DNA of 64,000 bases, from NCBI RefSeq assembly GCF_000384155.1, contig NZ_KB913031.1, positions 2,239,092 to 2,303,091 of the forward strand, given 5' to 3'. The notes under the pieces are model-generated. The model did not search any database, was not told the DNA's origin, and saw only the letters and a list, made by a program, of their open reading frames with translations. Position numbers and translations under genes: made by a program. The DNA is from Methylophilus sp. 42. Its GTDB lineage: Bacteria > Pseudomonadota > Gammaproteobacteria > Burkholderiales > Methylophilaceae. Shown in pieces: positions 34,379 to 44,056 of this stretch (position 1 is its first letter; each line of letters opens with the position of its first letter).

Positions 34379-36526
34379 ATGATTTATATTGCCGATCCCA
34401 ATCCATGGCTGGCCATGTATGCGCAACCGCTGCATACGCGCCTGACCCCACCCACCGCAGACTTGCAGGACTTTCTGTCAGAGTATGGCCTCACGCACGG
34501 ATTACCAGAGAAGGTGAGCCTGGACGCAAGCATAGACTGGCAGGATACCCTCGCGCAGGCGCTGGCACCACTCCCGGAGAGCCTGCTGGATACACTCGAA
34601 AAATCCATACTGGGTATTTTCTTTGCAAAAGGCCTGGATGCTTCTGGCTTTACCGATATGGCCGCACTGGGGGATGGCAGTAACAATATCGGCTTTGTGA
34701 TTGTGCTCGACAGCCAGGCATTTAGCCAACCATCGGCAAACGCCTGGGCCAGCTGGAAAGAAAATTCAGCCTTCATTGCAGACCCGCAGGTGCAAATCAA
34801 CGTAGAGATCGCAACGCCGGAAAACGACCATCGCATACAGGCACTGCGTTTTCTGCTATTGCATGAATTCGGCCACATCCTGGCAACCATGACTGACCTC
34901 TGTCCCCAGGACTGGTCATTCACCTTACCCAAGCTGGCAGGTCACTTTAGCAAACTGAGCTGGCAAACCAGTGGCAGCAAGGCGATCCGGCCAGAACAGA
35001 ACTTCCCGCATCGCGAGAAGATTAGCTTCTATCGCCAGCCGACCCTGCATGCCAGCCAGGCATTAGACTTATACCGGGACTTGGCGAGAACATCGTTTCC
35101 CACCTTATACGCCAGCATGGATGTACAAGAAGACTTTGCCGAGTGCTTCGCCACCTATGTGCATACAGAATTACTGGGACAGCCTTACCACATGCAGGTG
35201 ACGATAGACGGCAATCCGGTCTATCGCAGTGATGACTTCTGGGCGTCAGCCCGTGCCAGCGAAAAAAAGCGTTATATGCGCAATCTACTTGAAGCATTGG
35301 CCCACAACAATGCAAGCCATACTTTCCAGGGGCTGGCGCCCTTTCTGCGCATGAGCCTCAATGGCGCCGACTTGCGGTCGCATGCGCAATCACTGTTGGT
35401 ACAAGCCAATCAGGACCAGGAGAATGCCATTTTGTGGATGAACCTGGCCACCGGCTTTTTATGCCTCAAAATGCGTGACATGGGCCTGGCGATCCAGGAA
35501 CAGGCTTTGTCCTTGCAACGGCTCTATCGCCGCCCGGCAAACTGTCAGCCGCCACGCTTCCGCCTGCTCATGATCATGACACCAGGCGATTTATCTGAAA
35601 ACACACCGATTGATTGCCTGCTCGAAAACAGCCCGGTAGAACTCCTGTATTACTACGCATCCGTCGAGCAGCCTTTGCCATCCCCCATGCCGGAACACGA
35701 CGCGGTGATGGTCGCACTCTCAGATAGCCAGGCCAACCGCGCCTTGCTACTGGCAGTACAAGCCAGCCTGCTTGACCACGCGCGGCCAGTGATTAATCCG
35801 CCACACCTGCTGCCCAACGTCAACCGTGACCAGTTAAGTGAGCTGCTACAAGGCATCTCCGGCCTGGATATGCCACGCACACACCGGCTGACCCGTAGTC
35901 AGGTTGTCACGCGTTTAAGCATGCAACGTCCCGCAGAGGCAACCGACCACGATGCGCTACCCAGCTTGCCCTTGATTATCCGTCCGGTCGGCTCACAAGC
36001 CGGTAACGACCTGGCCAGAATCACACAGACAGCCGAGCTGGCAGACTATTTAAAACAGGTGCAAAGCACCGCGTTTTTTGTATCGCGCTTTGTTGATTAC
36101 AGCAGCCAGGATGGCCAGTTCCGCAAATACCGCATTGCCATGCTGCGCGGCCAGCCGTTTATCTGTCATATGGCAATATCCAGCGACTGGATGGTGCATT
36201 ACGTCAATGCAGGCATGTATGACTCTGCCGACAAACGGGCCGAAGAAGGCGCGTTTATGCAGAACTTTGCCAGCTTTGCTGCACGCCACCAGTCAGCACT
36301 GGCGGCGATTTACCAGCGCTTGCAACTAGACTATTTGTGTATCGATTGCGCAGAAACCAAAGACGGCAAATTGCTGGTGTTTGAAATCGACCACATCATG
36401 GCAGTCCATGCCATGGACTCTGCCAGCCTGTTCCCCTTTAAAGCCGGGCAAATCGCCAAGCTACAACAGGCCTTTGAGCAATATTTATATGCATTACAGC
36501 CGCAACCTTTACTGGAGAGCGCATGA
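34379..36526 (+). CDS. metalloprotease/ATP-grasp fusion protein
   Basis: This 715-aa protein has an unusual architecture. An N-terminal domain (about residues 1-320) carries a zincin motif, LLHEFGHIL (about residue 161), with a downstream EDFAECFATYVHTE that could supply the third ligand. A middle helical region (about 320-400) is TPR-like. The C-terminal 300 residues look like ATP-grasp: LPLIIRPVGSQAGNDLARI (about 530), FRKYRIAMLRGQPFICHM, and the Mg-binding end YLCIDCAETKDGKLLVFEIDH (about 655-675). There is no signal peptide. It overlaps serC by four bases. The function is unknown; peptide or protein modification with proteolysis is conjecture. Confidence 0.8.
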   Translation: MIYIADPNPWLAMYAQPLHTRLTPPTADLQDFLSEYGLTHGLPEKVSLDASIDWQDTLAQALAPLPESLLDTLEKSILGIFFAKGLDASGFTDMAALGDGSNNIGFVIVLDSQAFSQPSANAWASWKENSAFIADPQVQINVEIATPENDHRIQALRFLLLHEFGHILATMTDLCPQDWSFTLPKLAGHFSKLSWQTSGSKAIRPEQNFPHREKISFYRQPTLHASQALDLYRDLARTSFPTLYASMDVQEDFAECFATYVHTELLGQPYHMQVTIDGNPVYRSDDFWASARASEKKRYMRNLLEALAHNNASHTFQGLAPFLRMSLNGADLRSHAQSLLVQANQDQENAILWMNLATGFLCLKMRDMGLAIQEQALSLQRLYRRPANCQPPRFRLLMIMTPGDLSENTPIDCLLENSPVELLYYYASVEQPLPSPMPEHDAVMVALSDSQANRALLLAVQASLLDHARPVINPPHLLPNVNRDQLSELLQGISGLDMPRTHRLTRSQVVTRLSMQRPAEATDHDALPSLPLIIRPVGSQAGNDLARITQTAELADYLKQVQSTAFFVSRFVDYSSQDGQFRKYRIAMLRGQPFICHMAISSDWMVHYVNAGMYDSADKRAEEGAFMQNFASFAARHQSALAAIYQRLQLDYLCIDCAETKDGKLLVFEIDHIMAVHAMDSASLFPFKAGQIAKLQQAFEQYLYALQPQPLLESA

Positions 36527-37662
36527 TGAAACTGAGTGCCAATCAACTGAATTTTTCTGGCGGCCCGGGTGCCTTGCCTGAGAGCGTATTGCAACAACTG
36601 CATACTGCCATGCTCTGTGTACCAGAAGTCGGCCTGTCGATTCTGGGCATCAGCCACCGCTCCGAATGGTTTGCGCAAGTGGTGCATGAGCTGGAAGATA
36701 ATATGCGCCAACTCATGGGCTTGCCAGCATCCACGCGCGTGCTGATGATGCAAGGCGGTGCCACGCAGCAGTTTTCCATGTTGCCAATGAATCTGCTGCG
36801 AAATGGGCAATCTGCCGATTATATTCACAGCGGTTACTGGAGCGGTAAGGCCATTCATGAGGCGGAGAAATCCGGCCAACTACAACTGGCCTGGAGTGGT
36901 AAAGCGGACCAGTTTGGCCGCCTGCCCAGCGATGCCGAATTACAGTTATCTAAAGACGCTGCGTATTTTCACTACATTTCCAACGAAACGGTAGAGGGGC
37001 TGCAATTTCATCGCGTGCCTGGCCGTGACGATGTGCCGCGCATCTGTGATATGTCCTCAGACCTGCTGTCTGCGCCTGGGGACTTTAACCGCTACGCCAT
37101 GATCTATGCTCATGCACAGAAAAACATCGGTCCGGCCGGGGTCACCATGGTGATTTTGCGGGATGACTTTATGAATAGCCTGCCAGATGACCTGCCTGGC
37201 TTTATCAACTATCACGCGCAAGCCGATGCGCACTCGATCTACAACACGCCCCCCGTGTTTGCGATTTATAGCGTCTTGCTGGTCACGCGCTGGTTACGGG
37301 ACGAAATCGGTGGCTTGCCCAACATCGCCAAACGCAACCAGCAAAAAGCGGACTATTTGTATCAGGTACTGGATGACCACGCCGACTTTTACCGCGGTCG
37401 TGCCGCCGTTGCAGACCGCTCGAAGATGAATGTGGTGTTTAACTTACCCAACGCAGAGATTGAGCAAGCCTTTTTGCAGGCCGCACAACAGGCAGGCTTT
37501 TCAGGTTTGAATGGTCACCGTAGCATAGGCGGCATCCGTGCATCAATTTATAACGGCCTGGAGATGGCCGCCGCTGAACAATTGGCTGACTTTATGCAGA
37601 CATTTCGTAAGCGTTATAAAGCGACAACACAAACTACAGTCCTGTCGCCTGCTTACGCTTAA
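36523..37662 (+). CDS. serC: phosphoserine aminotransferase
   Basis: This 379-aa PLP enzyme of serine (and pyridoxine) synthesis shows LNFSGGPGALPESVL at the start, SHRSEWF, LMMQGGATQQFSMLPMN, NETVEGLQF and the PLP-lysine motif HAQKNIGPAGVTMVIL (about residue 197). Serine supply matters in serine-cycle or C1 metabolism, and glyA lies nearby. The ATG at 36523 overlaps the preceding stop (ATGA). A second ATG follows immediately. Confidence 0.93.
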   Translation: MMKLSANQLNFSGGPGALPESVLQQLHTAMLCVPEVGLSILGISHRSEWFAQVVHELEDNMRQLMGLPASTRVLMMQGGATQQFSMLPMNLLRNGQSADYIHSGYWSGKAIHEAEKSGQLQLAWSGKADQFGRLPSDAELQLSKDAAYFHYISNETVEGLQFHRVPGRDDVPRICDMSSDLLSAPGDFNRYAMIYAHAQKNIGPAGVTMVILRDDFMNSLPDDLPGFINYHAQADAHSIYNTPPVFAIYSVLLVTRWLRDEIGGLPNIAKRNQQKADYLYQVLDDHADFYRGRAAVADRSKMNVVFNLPNAEIEQAFLQAAQQAGFSGLNGHRSIGGIRASIYNGLEMAAAEQLADFMQTFRKRYKATTQTTVLSPAYA

Positions 37663-37668
37663 CAGCGT

Positions 37669-38046
37669 TTAGTGGGAAGAAATCTGGCTATGGGTTAAGC
37701 GCCCATCCTGGTCAAAATAAATGCGCAAGGCATGGTAGACATACATGCACTTACCGAGGTCGTACTCCAGCGCATTGGCATCTTCTAAACTGGGGCGACC
37801 CAGCAAGGCCATCACCGCTTCTTTTTTGGCGCCACGAATGAGGATATGATTTTTCAGGTCGTAGGCCATGTCACCACGTCTACACTCTTTTTGTACCGTG
37901 TTAGCCAGTTCCATCCAGCGCGTCTGGTCAAACTTGTCGCTGCCAAACACCGCCTGGTCTTTAAATGCCCACCAGGTAAAAAACACAATGGTGAGAATGA
38001 CCGTAAATACCGCTAACGCAATTGCAGACAACTTGATCAGTTTCAT
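37669..38046 (-). CDS. small membrane-anchored BamE-like protein
   Basis: This 125-aa protein has one N-terminal membrane helix (about residues 7-27). A compact domain follows with an SmpA/BamE-like pattern: ILIRGAKKEAVMALLGRPSLEDANALEYDLGK, a helix, then paired strands ending in LRIYFDQDGRLTHSQI. It lacks a lipobox, so it is not BamE itself. The role is unknown. It converges with serC six bases away. Confidence 0.7.
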   Translation of the reverse strand: MKLIKLSAIALAVFTVILTIVFFTWWAFKDQAVFGSDKFDQTRWMELANTVQKECRRGDMAYDLKNHILIRGAKKEAVMALLGRPSLEDANALEYDLGKCMYVYHALRIYFDQDGRLTHSQISSH

Positions 38047-38128
38047 ACGCCCCCGCCTTCAAATGCAAACAACATATGAGAAACAAGCGCGCCGGATGAA
38101 GTATCATTCATCCGCGTAGCCGCTTCTG

Positions 38129-38578
38129 TTAATTATCCAGGTCACGGATGGCGTTATGGAAATCATCCACATCCGAAAAGCTTCTATACACAGAAGCAAA
38201 ACGGATATACGCCACCTGATCCATTTGTTTCAACTCTTGCATCACGGTTTCGCCCAGCAGGCGCGCAGGCACTTCACGCACGCCCAAACCAAGCACTTTT
38301 TGAATAATGCGGTCCAGCGCCTTATCGACATACTCAGTCGGCACCGGACGCTTGTGTAACGCACGTGTGAAAGACACGCGCAGTTTTTCACGCTTGAACT
38401 CTTCGCGGTTACCATTTTGCTTCACCACCTGCGGCAGATGCAACTCGGCCGTTTCATAGGTCGTAAAACGCTTATCGCAAGCCTGGCAGCGACGACGCCT
38501 GCGGATAGAATTTCCCTCCTCATTGAGTCGGGAATCCACCACCTGCGTATCGTCAGCACCGCAAAAAGGACATTTCAT
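38129..38578 (-). CDS. nrdR: transcriptional repressor NrdR
   Basis: This 149-aa nucleotide-sensing repressor of ribonucleotide reductase genes has an N-terminal zinc ribbon ([15 protein letters not shown] and [12 protein letters not shown]) and an ATP-cone domain (about residues 49-139). Length and sequence are standard. It follows glyA by 21 bases, a pairing common in betaproteobacteria. Confidence 0.96.
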   Translation of the reverse strand: MKCPFCGADDTQVVDSRLNEEGNSIRRRRRCQACDKRFTTYETAELHLPQVVKQNGNREEFKREKLRVSFTRALHKRPVPTEYVDKALDRIIQKVLGLGVREVPARLLGETVMQELKQMDQVAYIRFASVYRSFSDVDDFHNAIRDLDN

Positions 38579-38599
38579 GGCTAAAAATGGCCGTAAAGA

Positions 38600-39847
38600 T
38601 TATTTGCCGTAGACCGGGAATTTGTCGGCCAAAGCATGTACTTTGGCTTTGACTGCTACAATCACTTCTGCATTTTCCGGATTATCCAGTACGTCAGCGA
38701 TCAGGTTGGCCACTTGCTCGGCTTCAGCCTCTTTAAAGCCACGGGTGGTAATCGCTGGCGAACCGATACGGATACCGGAGGTCACGAATGGGCTCTCTGG
38801 GTCATTAGGAATCGCATTCTTGTTCACAGTAATGTGCGCCTGGCCCAGGAAGGCGTCAGCCGCTTTACCGGTCAAGCCTTTAGGACGCAGGTCTACCAGG
38901 AACACGTGTGACTCAGTGCGGCCAGAAATAATGCGCAAGCCACGTGCCGCCAGGGTTTTAGCCATGGCGCTGGCGTTTTTCAATACTTGCTCCTGATATA
39001 CCTTGAACTCAGGTTGTGCAGCCTCCAGGAAGGCGGTTGCTTTACCAGCGATGACATGCATCAACGGACCACCTTGCAAGCTTGGGAATACGTTGGAGTT
39101 GATTGATTTTTCAAACTCGGCTTTGGCCATGATGATGCCGCCACGTGGACCACGCAATGTTTTGTGTGTAGTAGAAGTGACGAAATCAGCATGCGGCACC
39201 GGGTTCGGGTACACACCGGCCGCGATCAGGCCAGAGTAATGCGCCATATCGACCATGAAATAAGCACCGACTTTTTTAGCGATTTCGGCCATGCGTGCCC
39301 AGTCAAAACGCAGGGCGTACGCAGAGGCACCACCAATCAGCAGTTTTGGTTTGCACTCAATGGCAATGCGCTCCATTTCATCGTAGTCAATTTCTTCTTT
39401 GTCGTTCAAGCCATAAGGCACGATATTGAACAATTTACCGGACAAGTTGGCCGGGGAACCGTGGGTCAGGTGACCACCGTGGCCCAGGTTCATCCCCATC
39501 ACGGTATCGCCTGGTTTCAGGATGGAGAAATACACCGCCTGGTTGGCCTGTGAACCAGAGTGCGGTTGCACGTTAGCATACTCAGCGCCGTACAGTGCTT
39601 TCAGGCGGTCAATCGCCAATTGTTCTACTTGATCAACAAACTCACAGCCACCGTAAAAACGCTTGCCCGGATAACCTTCCGCATACTTGTTAGTCAGTTG
39701 CGAGCCCTGCGCTTCCATCACGGCCGGGCTGGTGTAGTTCTCTGAGGCAATCAGTTCAATATGCTGATGTTGACGTTCGACTTCGGAAGAAATCATTGTG
39801 GCTAATGCCGGGTCTGCAGCGCTTAAGTTTCTTGAAAAGCTAAACAT
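38600..39847 (-). CDS. glyA: serine hydroxymethyltransferase
   Basis: This 415-aa PLP enzyme interconverts serine and glycine with tetrahydrofolate and is central to C1 metabolism. The PLP-lysine motif [17 protein letters not shown] (about residue 225) and [16 protein letters not shown] are clear. The ATG at 39847 ([10 protein letters not shown]) is preferred over one three codons upstream. A -10-like TAAAAT lies near 39890 on the minus strand. It is upstream of nrdR in the same unit. Confidence 0.97.
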   Translation of the reverse strand: MFSFSRNLSAADPALATMISSEVERQHQHIELIASENYTSPAVMEAQGSQLTNKYAEGYPGKRFYGGCEFVDQVEQLAIDRLKALYGAEYANVQPHSGSQANQAVYFSILKPGDTVMGMNLGHGGHLTHGSPANLSGKLFNIVPYGLNDKEEIDYDEMERIAIECKPKLLIGGASAYALRFDWARMAEIAKKVGAYFMVDMAHYSGLIAAGVYPNPVPHADFVTSTTHKTLRGPRGGIIMAKAEFEKSINSNVFPSLQGGPLMHVIAGKATAFLEAAQPEFKVYQEQVLKNASAMAKTLAARGLRIISGRTESHVFLVDLRPKGLTGKAADAFLGQAHITVNKNAIPNDPESPFVTSGIRIGSPAITTRGFKEAEAEQVANLIADVLDNPENAEVIVAVKAKVHALADKFPVYGK

Positions 39848-40022
39848 GACGATCAAGTTTCCGTATCAATAACAATAAAGCGTAATTTTACCATGAGGCG
39901 ACCATGGCATGCACCTTTAGCGTCAGGCTCGCCAAGTCGGCCTGTTTTTCTGGGCTGATACGTGTGTTAGATGTGCATAGGGCCGATGCAAGAAGGTAAC
40001 TGGTATTTATGTCAGGGATGGA

Positions 40023-40059
40023 TGCGCCAGCATTGCACGCACTGCACCAAATCAGTGCA
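40023..40059. promoter_or_regulatory. tandem NtrC-type sites
   Basis: TGCACCAAATCAGTGCA at 40043-40059 has the TGCAC-N7-GTGCA form of a strong NtrC site. A weaker second copy, TGCGCCAGCATTGCACG, begins 20 bases upstream at 40023, two helical turns away. They lie about 120 and 140 bases before the predicted sigma-54 start at 40172. Confidence 0.65.
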
Positions 40060-40145
40060 CACAATCAAACAGTTGCTGATCGTGCAGCAGGCAATAAAAT
40101 CCTAAAATGAGACTATCTTATTGATTTAAATGTAATTATCAAACC

Positions 40146-40161
40146 TGGCACAGCTTATGCT
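40146..40161 (+). promoter_or_regulatory. strong sigma-54 promoter
   Basis: TGGCACAGCTTATGCT matches the sigma-54 consensus (TGGCAC-N5-TTGCW) at all positions but one within the two boxes, with exact -24/-12 spacing. No coding region lies downstream on this strand, only a short segment and a terminator. Confidence 0.75.
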
Positions 40162-40171
40162 TAGTAGTAAC

Positions 40172-40230
40172 TGTAAGCGTATATCTCCAAAATCGCTCCC
40201 TAAACCCAACTTCGGTTGGGTTCTTTTTTT
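40172..40230 (+). ncRNA. candidate NtrC/sigma-54-dependent small RNA
   Basis: From the predicted start at about 40172 the transcript would run about 59 nt to the T-tract of an intrinsic terminator. It has a 30-nt unpaired 5' part containing UCUCCAAAAUCGCUCCC, which is complementary to Shine-Dalgarno-like GGAG sequences. A UUCG-capped terminator stem follows. There is no open frame. It lies in a gap between glyA and an AsmA gene that are both on the opposite strand, so the promoter and terminator have no other evident purpose. Confidence 0.6.
40203..40230 (+). terminator. intrinsic terminator with UUCG tetraloop
   Basis: AACCCAAC-TTCG-GTTGGGTT followed by CTTTTTTT gives an eight-pair stem with an extra-stable C(UUCG)G loop. 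The T-tract is only on the plus-strand side, so it serves the small transcript and not the minus-strand AsmA gene. Confidence 0.9.
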
Positions 40231-40251
40231 GTGGTCGCCCGCAACCGCCCA

Positions 40252-42297
40252 TTAATGCTTGCGTGCTTTAAGTTGTTGCAGCGTCTGCTCGCAACCTGCA
40301 TCCGTCACTTCCGGCGTACTGCCCGGGTCAAGAAAAGGCAGAATCGCCGCAAATGGATTGATCAGCGCCAATAGCACACCTCCCGCAACGCGTGCAGCAA
40401 TCGGCCCGGGACTCAGTGACACTTTCGGGTCGACAAACGGCCCGGTGACAAGGATGGGTGAACGCACCGTCAACGGTGAGAAGTTTTTCGGGCTGGCTTG
40501 CAACTTGAGGTTGAGTTGCTCCTGGCCCAGATTAATATCGCCAAGAATGTTCACGGTGGTCACCGGTGTATCTATGATGGCGGCTTCTGGCGTTAGCACG
40601 CCCTGCTTGGCATGCCACCCCATGGCCGCACATTGCATGGGTAAGGGTTGATCGCCTTTAATCAACACACCCACGGCTTGCGCAATATCCAGGCCTGCAG
40701 CTTCCACCACCAGGTGTGAGATTTCACCCTGGCGCACCATTAGCGCCAGCTGACCATCCAACGATTTAAGTAACGCGGCCGTAGAGCGGCCACGGCCTTG
40801 TAACTTGGCTTTACCGTTTAACTTACCTGAGATATAGGCTGGTGCCGGACTCGACGACTGTTTGGCTGACGGTGGTTGCTTACCTGGTGCCTTGTTATCG
40901 GCAGGCGTCACTTTCAACCATTGCTCCAGCCGAATATCGCGCACGGCCAACTGTATATCCCATTCAGGCGCAGGCGGTGGCGATAAATCGGCATTGCTGG
41001 AGTCATGTGCATCAATACTCAGTGCACCTGTCAGTGTGCCTTGTGCGGTATTGGCCTCTAGTTCAGCCAGGCTTAATTTGTGTTTAATCAAGGTCAAACG
41101 CAATTTCAAAGGTGAAATCCGTTGCTTAAATGCATGACCTAAATCAACCGCATCCAGATGTACATCAATATCTGCATTCATCCGCCCGTAAGTCGTAAAA
41201 TCCAGTGACTCGTCCGGGAACAGCTTGCCGGGATGCGTTTTGGCGGCCGGATTATCTTGTGTCGCCCCGAATGCGGGGGCCAAATCGGCCAGCATGAGTA
41301 GTGAGCCTTGCAACTTGCCACGCAGCATAGGCGTTTCAGGCGCAAAGTCATAGACAAACTGCCCGGATAAACGGCTATGCCCAATATGTGCCGAGGGAAT
41401 ACTCACCTGCCATTGGTCTATGCCTTTTTCAATATCGGCACTGACTTTAAACGAAGCGGTCCGTGGAAAAGTCAGGTCAAGCAAATCGCCTACGTCAGCC
41501 AACGATGCGCCTTTGACTTCAACGTTGCCTTTCACGCGTTGCGTACCGAACAAGTCATACACCGCGCCACGAAATTGTGCGTTAACCGCGCCATATTTCA
41601 ACCAGCCTTGAGAATTAATAGGCGGAGACTTACTATCTTGGGTCGCCACTGGCAAGAAACCTTGTGTCACTAGCTCCCCTTGTATGGGCAGCTTGCGAAA
41701 TTGACCATTCACCTTAACCCTGGATTCCGGCGTGGCCAGATGCTCCCCCTCCTCGGTAAAAAATGTCACGGCCAGTTGTGCATTGGTCACAGCATCGGCG
41801 ACTTTTGCCTGGCCCTGATTCACCGCCAGTTGCTCAATCAGTGGAAAAGGCCGTGGCGGGCCGCTATCATCCAGCTCAAACTCCCAACTCGCATGCCTGT
41901 CTGCACGGCGAAGCAGATAGGCATTCAGTTGATCCGCACGAATTGCTTCAATACGGTAAGGATCGGTTTCCTTGAGCGACCATAAATCACGATAACGCAA
42001 CGCCAGGTCCAGCCCGTGTGCATCGACAAAGTAAGGCGCATCAAAGCCTTCTGGTGCCGCGAGCTTTAAGCCACCCACTTGCAGGCGGATGCCGCCCAGC
42101 AATTGCAAACGAAACGGGCGCTCAATCTCGACAGATCGGTGCAATTTATCTTGCAGCAATTGTTGTAACGGTTGGCGCAAAAACGGCCAGCCGGCGACTT
42201 CACACACGATCACGGCTAACACCAGCGCAAGCAAGCTTCCGATTAGCCATCTGGTGATAGGTGCAGATTTTTTTGTTGTTATTTCGGTCTCATTCAT
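40252..42297 (-). CDS. AsmA family protein
   Basis: This 681-aa protein has one N-terminal membrane anchor (about residues 17-38) and a large periplasmic region. AsmA-like segments appear at both ends: RPFRLQLLGGIRLQVGGLKL near the start and KLNGKAKLQGRGRSTAALLKSLDGQLALMVRQG in the C-terminal third. A Pro/Ser/Lys-rich linker lies at about residues 465-490. AsmA-type proteins are thought to bridge membranes in phospholipid transport to the outer membrane. This one stands alone. Confidence 0.85.
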   Translation of the reverse strand: MNETEITTKKSAPITRWLIGSLLALVLAVIVCEVAGWPFLRQPLQQLLQDKLHRSVEIERPFRLQLLGGIRLQVGGLKLAAPEGFDAPYFVDAHGLDLALRYRDLWSLKETDPYRIEAIRADQLNAYLLRRADRHASWEFELDDSGPPRPFPLIEQLAVNQGQAKVADAVTNAQLAVTFFTEEGEHLATPESRVKVNGQFRKLPIQGELVTQGFLPVATQDSKSPPINSQGWLKYGAVNAQFRGAVYDLFGTQRVKGNVEVKGASLADVGDLLDLTFPRTASFKVSADIEKGIDQWQVSIPSAHIGHSRLSGQFVYDFAPETPMLRGKLQGSLLMLADLAPAFGATQDNPAAKTHPGKLFPDESLDFTTYGRMNADIDVHLDAVDLGHAFKQRISPLKLRLTLIKHKLSLAELEANTAQGTLTGALSIDAHDSSNADLSPPPAPEWDIQLAVRDIRLEQWLKVTPADNKAPGKQPPSAKQSSSPAPAYISGKLNGKAKLQGRGRSTAALLKSLDGQLALMVRQGEISHLVVEAAGLDIAQAVGVLIKGDQPLPMQCAAMGWHAKQGVLTPEAAIIDTPVTTVNILGDINLGQEQLNLKLQASPKNFSPLTVRSPILVTGPFVDPKVSLSPGPIAARVAGGVLLALINPFAAILPFLDPGSTPEVTDAGCEQTLQQLKARKH

Positions 42298-42443
42298 AGC
42301 TTGTTATGATGACAATGATAGGCTGGACTGGCTAGTCCTACATGGCTGACACGCGTGTAGGCCGATTCTGTCAAACCGGATGCAAGCTGTCAGTTATAAT
42401 GAGAGTAAAGATATCCTCAACTTAAACACTGGAGCCGATTGTA

Positions 42444-42638
42444 ATGAAATGGACCGACAGTCAGCGGATCGCTGAAGAACTGTACGACAAACATCCTGAC
42501 ATAGACCCCAAAACCATCCGCTTTACTGACCTGATGCAATGGGTACTGGCGTTGGACGGCTTTGATGATGAGCCTGCCCATTGCGGCGAAAAAATCCTCG
42601 AAGCCATTCAGCTGGCCTGGATAGAAGAAGCTGAGTAA
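42444..42638 (+). CDS. iscX: Fe-S cluster assembly protein IscX
   Basis: This 64-aa acidic protein matches IscX/Yfh[29 protein letters not shown] and a C-terminal [12 protein letters not shown]. It binds IscS and iron and modulates cluster assembly. No isc operon is next to it. TATAAT at 42395-42400 is a good -10 box. Its stop touches the ATG of the phosphomannomutase gene with no gap. Confidence 0.93.
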   Translation: MKWTDSQRIAEELYDKHPDIDPKTIRFTDLMQWVLALDGFDDEPAHCGEKILEAIQLAWIEEAE

Positions 42639-44045
42639 ATGACCACTTTTCTGCCAGCGTCCATTTTCAAGGCCTATGATATTCGCGGCATTGTCGGTGA
42701 GTCGCTGACGGAAGACATCGTGCGCCAGATCGGACTGGCGCTGGGCACACTGGCACAAGAGCGCGGCGAGCACAGCCTCTGCGTGGGCTACGATGGACGC
42801 TTGTCGAGCCCAACTCTGGCCGCAGCATTGACGGCGGGCATCGCAGACACAGGCACCAACGTGATTGCCCTGGGCATGGTCACCACCCCCATGCTGTATT
42901 TTGCGGCGCACTACCTGGCCCAGACCAGTAGCGGCGTCATGATCACAGGCAGCCACAATCCTCCACCCTATAATGGCCTTAAAATGGTGATTGCAGGTGA
43001 AACGCTCAGTAGCGAAGCCATTCAGGCACTCAAGCAACGCATTCTCCAGCAGCAGTTTGCCCAGCCACCAGAGCCCGGCAAACAATCGTTTTATGATATT
43101 TATCCGGCTTACCAGGCGGCGATTGTGTCTGATATTCAGCTGGCACGCCCGATGCGGGTGGTCATCGACTGCGGCAATGGCGTCGCCGGCGCTTATGCAC
43201 CGGCCTTGTTTAAAGCCCTTGGCTGCGAGGTTGAACCCTTATTTTGCGAAGTCGATGGGCATTTTCCCAATCACCACCCGGACCCGGTTGAAGCGAAAAA
43301 CCTGCAAGATGTGATACGCACATTACAGACTGGTGAGGCTGAAATCGGTATTGCCTTTGATGGCGATGGCGACCGCCTGGGCGTAGTCACCAAATCCGGC
43401 CAGATTATCCGCAGCGACCGCCAGCTCATGCTATTTGTTGAAGATGTGCTGATAGAGCAGCCAGGCAGCAAAGTCGTATTTGACGTCAAATCGACGCGCC
43501 ACTTATCCCCTTTTATACGCGAGCATGGCGGCAAACCGGTGATCTGGAAAACCGGCCACTCACTGATGAAAGCCAAAATCAAGGAAACCGGTGCCGCCAT
43601 GGGCGGCGAGCTCTCAGGCCACCTGTTTTTTAACGATGCCAAAGCAGGCAAGCCACGCTGGTTTGGCTTTGATGACGGCCTCTACAGCGCCGCCAGATTA
43701 CTCGAAATCGTCAGCCGCAGCCCTGATGCCAGCGCGGTGCTAGAAGCCCTGCCCGATAGCGTCAACACGCCCGAACTGCAAATCGCCATGCAAGAAGGTG
43801 AGCCGCATGCCTTTATTGCCAGCCTGCAACAGTCCGCACCATTTCCAGATGCACTTGAGGTGATCACGATTGATGGCCTGCGGGTGGAATATGCCGACGG
43901 TTTTGGCCTGATTCGCGCCTCCAACACAACGCCCGTCCTCACGCTACGCTTTGAAGCTGAGGATGAAACCGCGCTTATCCGCATTCAACAGGCGTTCAAA
44001 CAGGTGTTAAGCAATACCAGGCCAGACTTGAAAATCCCGTTTTAA
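42639..44045 (+). CDS. phosphomannomutase/phosphoglucomutase
   Basis: This 468-aa enzyme of the alpha-D-phosphohexomutase family is most like AlgC/ManB. It has the phosphoserine loop SGVMITGSHNPPPYNGLKM (about residue 107), the metal loop FDGDGDRLGVV (about 243), the sugar loop GGELSGHLFF (about 326) and the phosphate loop RASNTTPVLTLRFEA. It supplies mannose-1-P or glucose-1-P for surface polysaccharide. It is translationally adjacent to iscX, with no obvious functional link. Confidence 0.93.
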   Translation: MTTFLPASIFKAYDIRGIVGESLTEDIVRQIGLALGTLAQERGEHSLCVGYDGRLSSPTLAAALTAGIADTGTNVIALGMVTTPMLYFAAHYLAQTSSGVMITGSHNPPPYNGLKMVIAGETLSSEAIQALKQRILQQQFAQPPEPGKQSFYDIYPAYQAAIVSDIQLARPMRVVIDCGNGVAGAYAPALFKALGCEVEPLFCEVDGHFPNHHPDPVEAKNLQDVIRTLQTGEAEIGIAFDGDGDRLGVVTKSGQIIRSDRQLMLFVEDVLIEQPGSKVVFDVKSTRHLSPFIREHGGKPVIWKTGHSLMKAKIKETGAAMGGELSGHLFFNDAKAGKPRWFGFDDGLYSAARLLEIVSRSPDASAVLEALPDSVNTPELQIAMQEGEPHAFIASLQQSAPFPDALEVITIDGLRVEYADGFGLIRASNTTPVLTLRFEAEDETALIRIQQAFKQVLSNTRPDLKIPF

Positions 44046-44056
44046 GCCACCATTGA

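Noticed and set aside
39924-39949. CAGGC/GCCTG hairpin followed by TTTTT upstream of glyA as a terminator
   Set aside because: Only five good pairs, and no transcript on that strand would need it.
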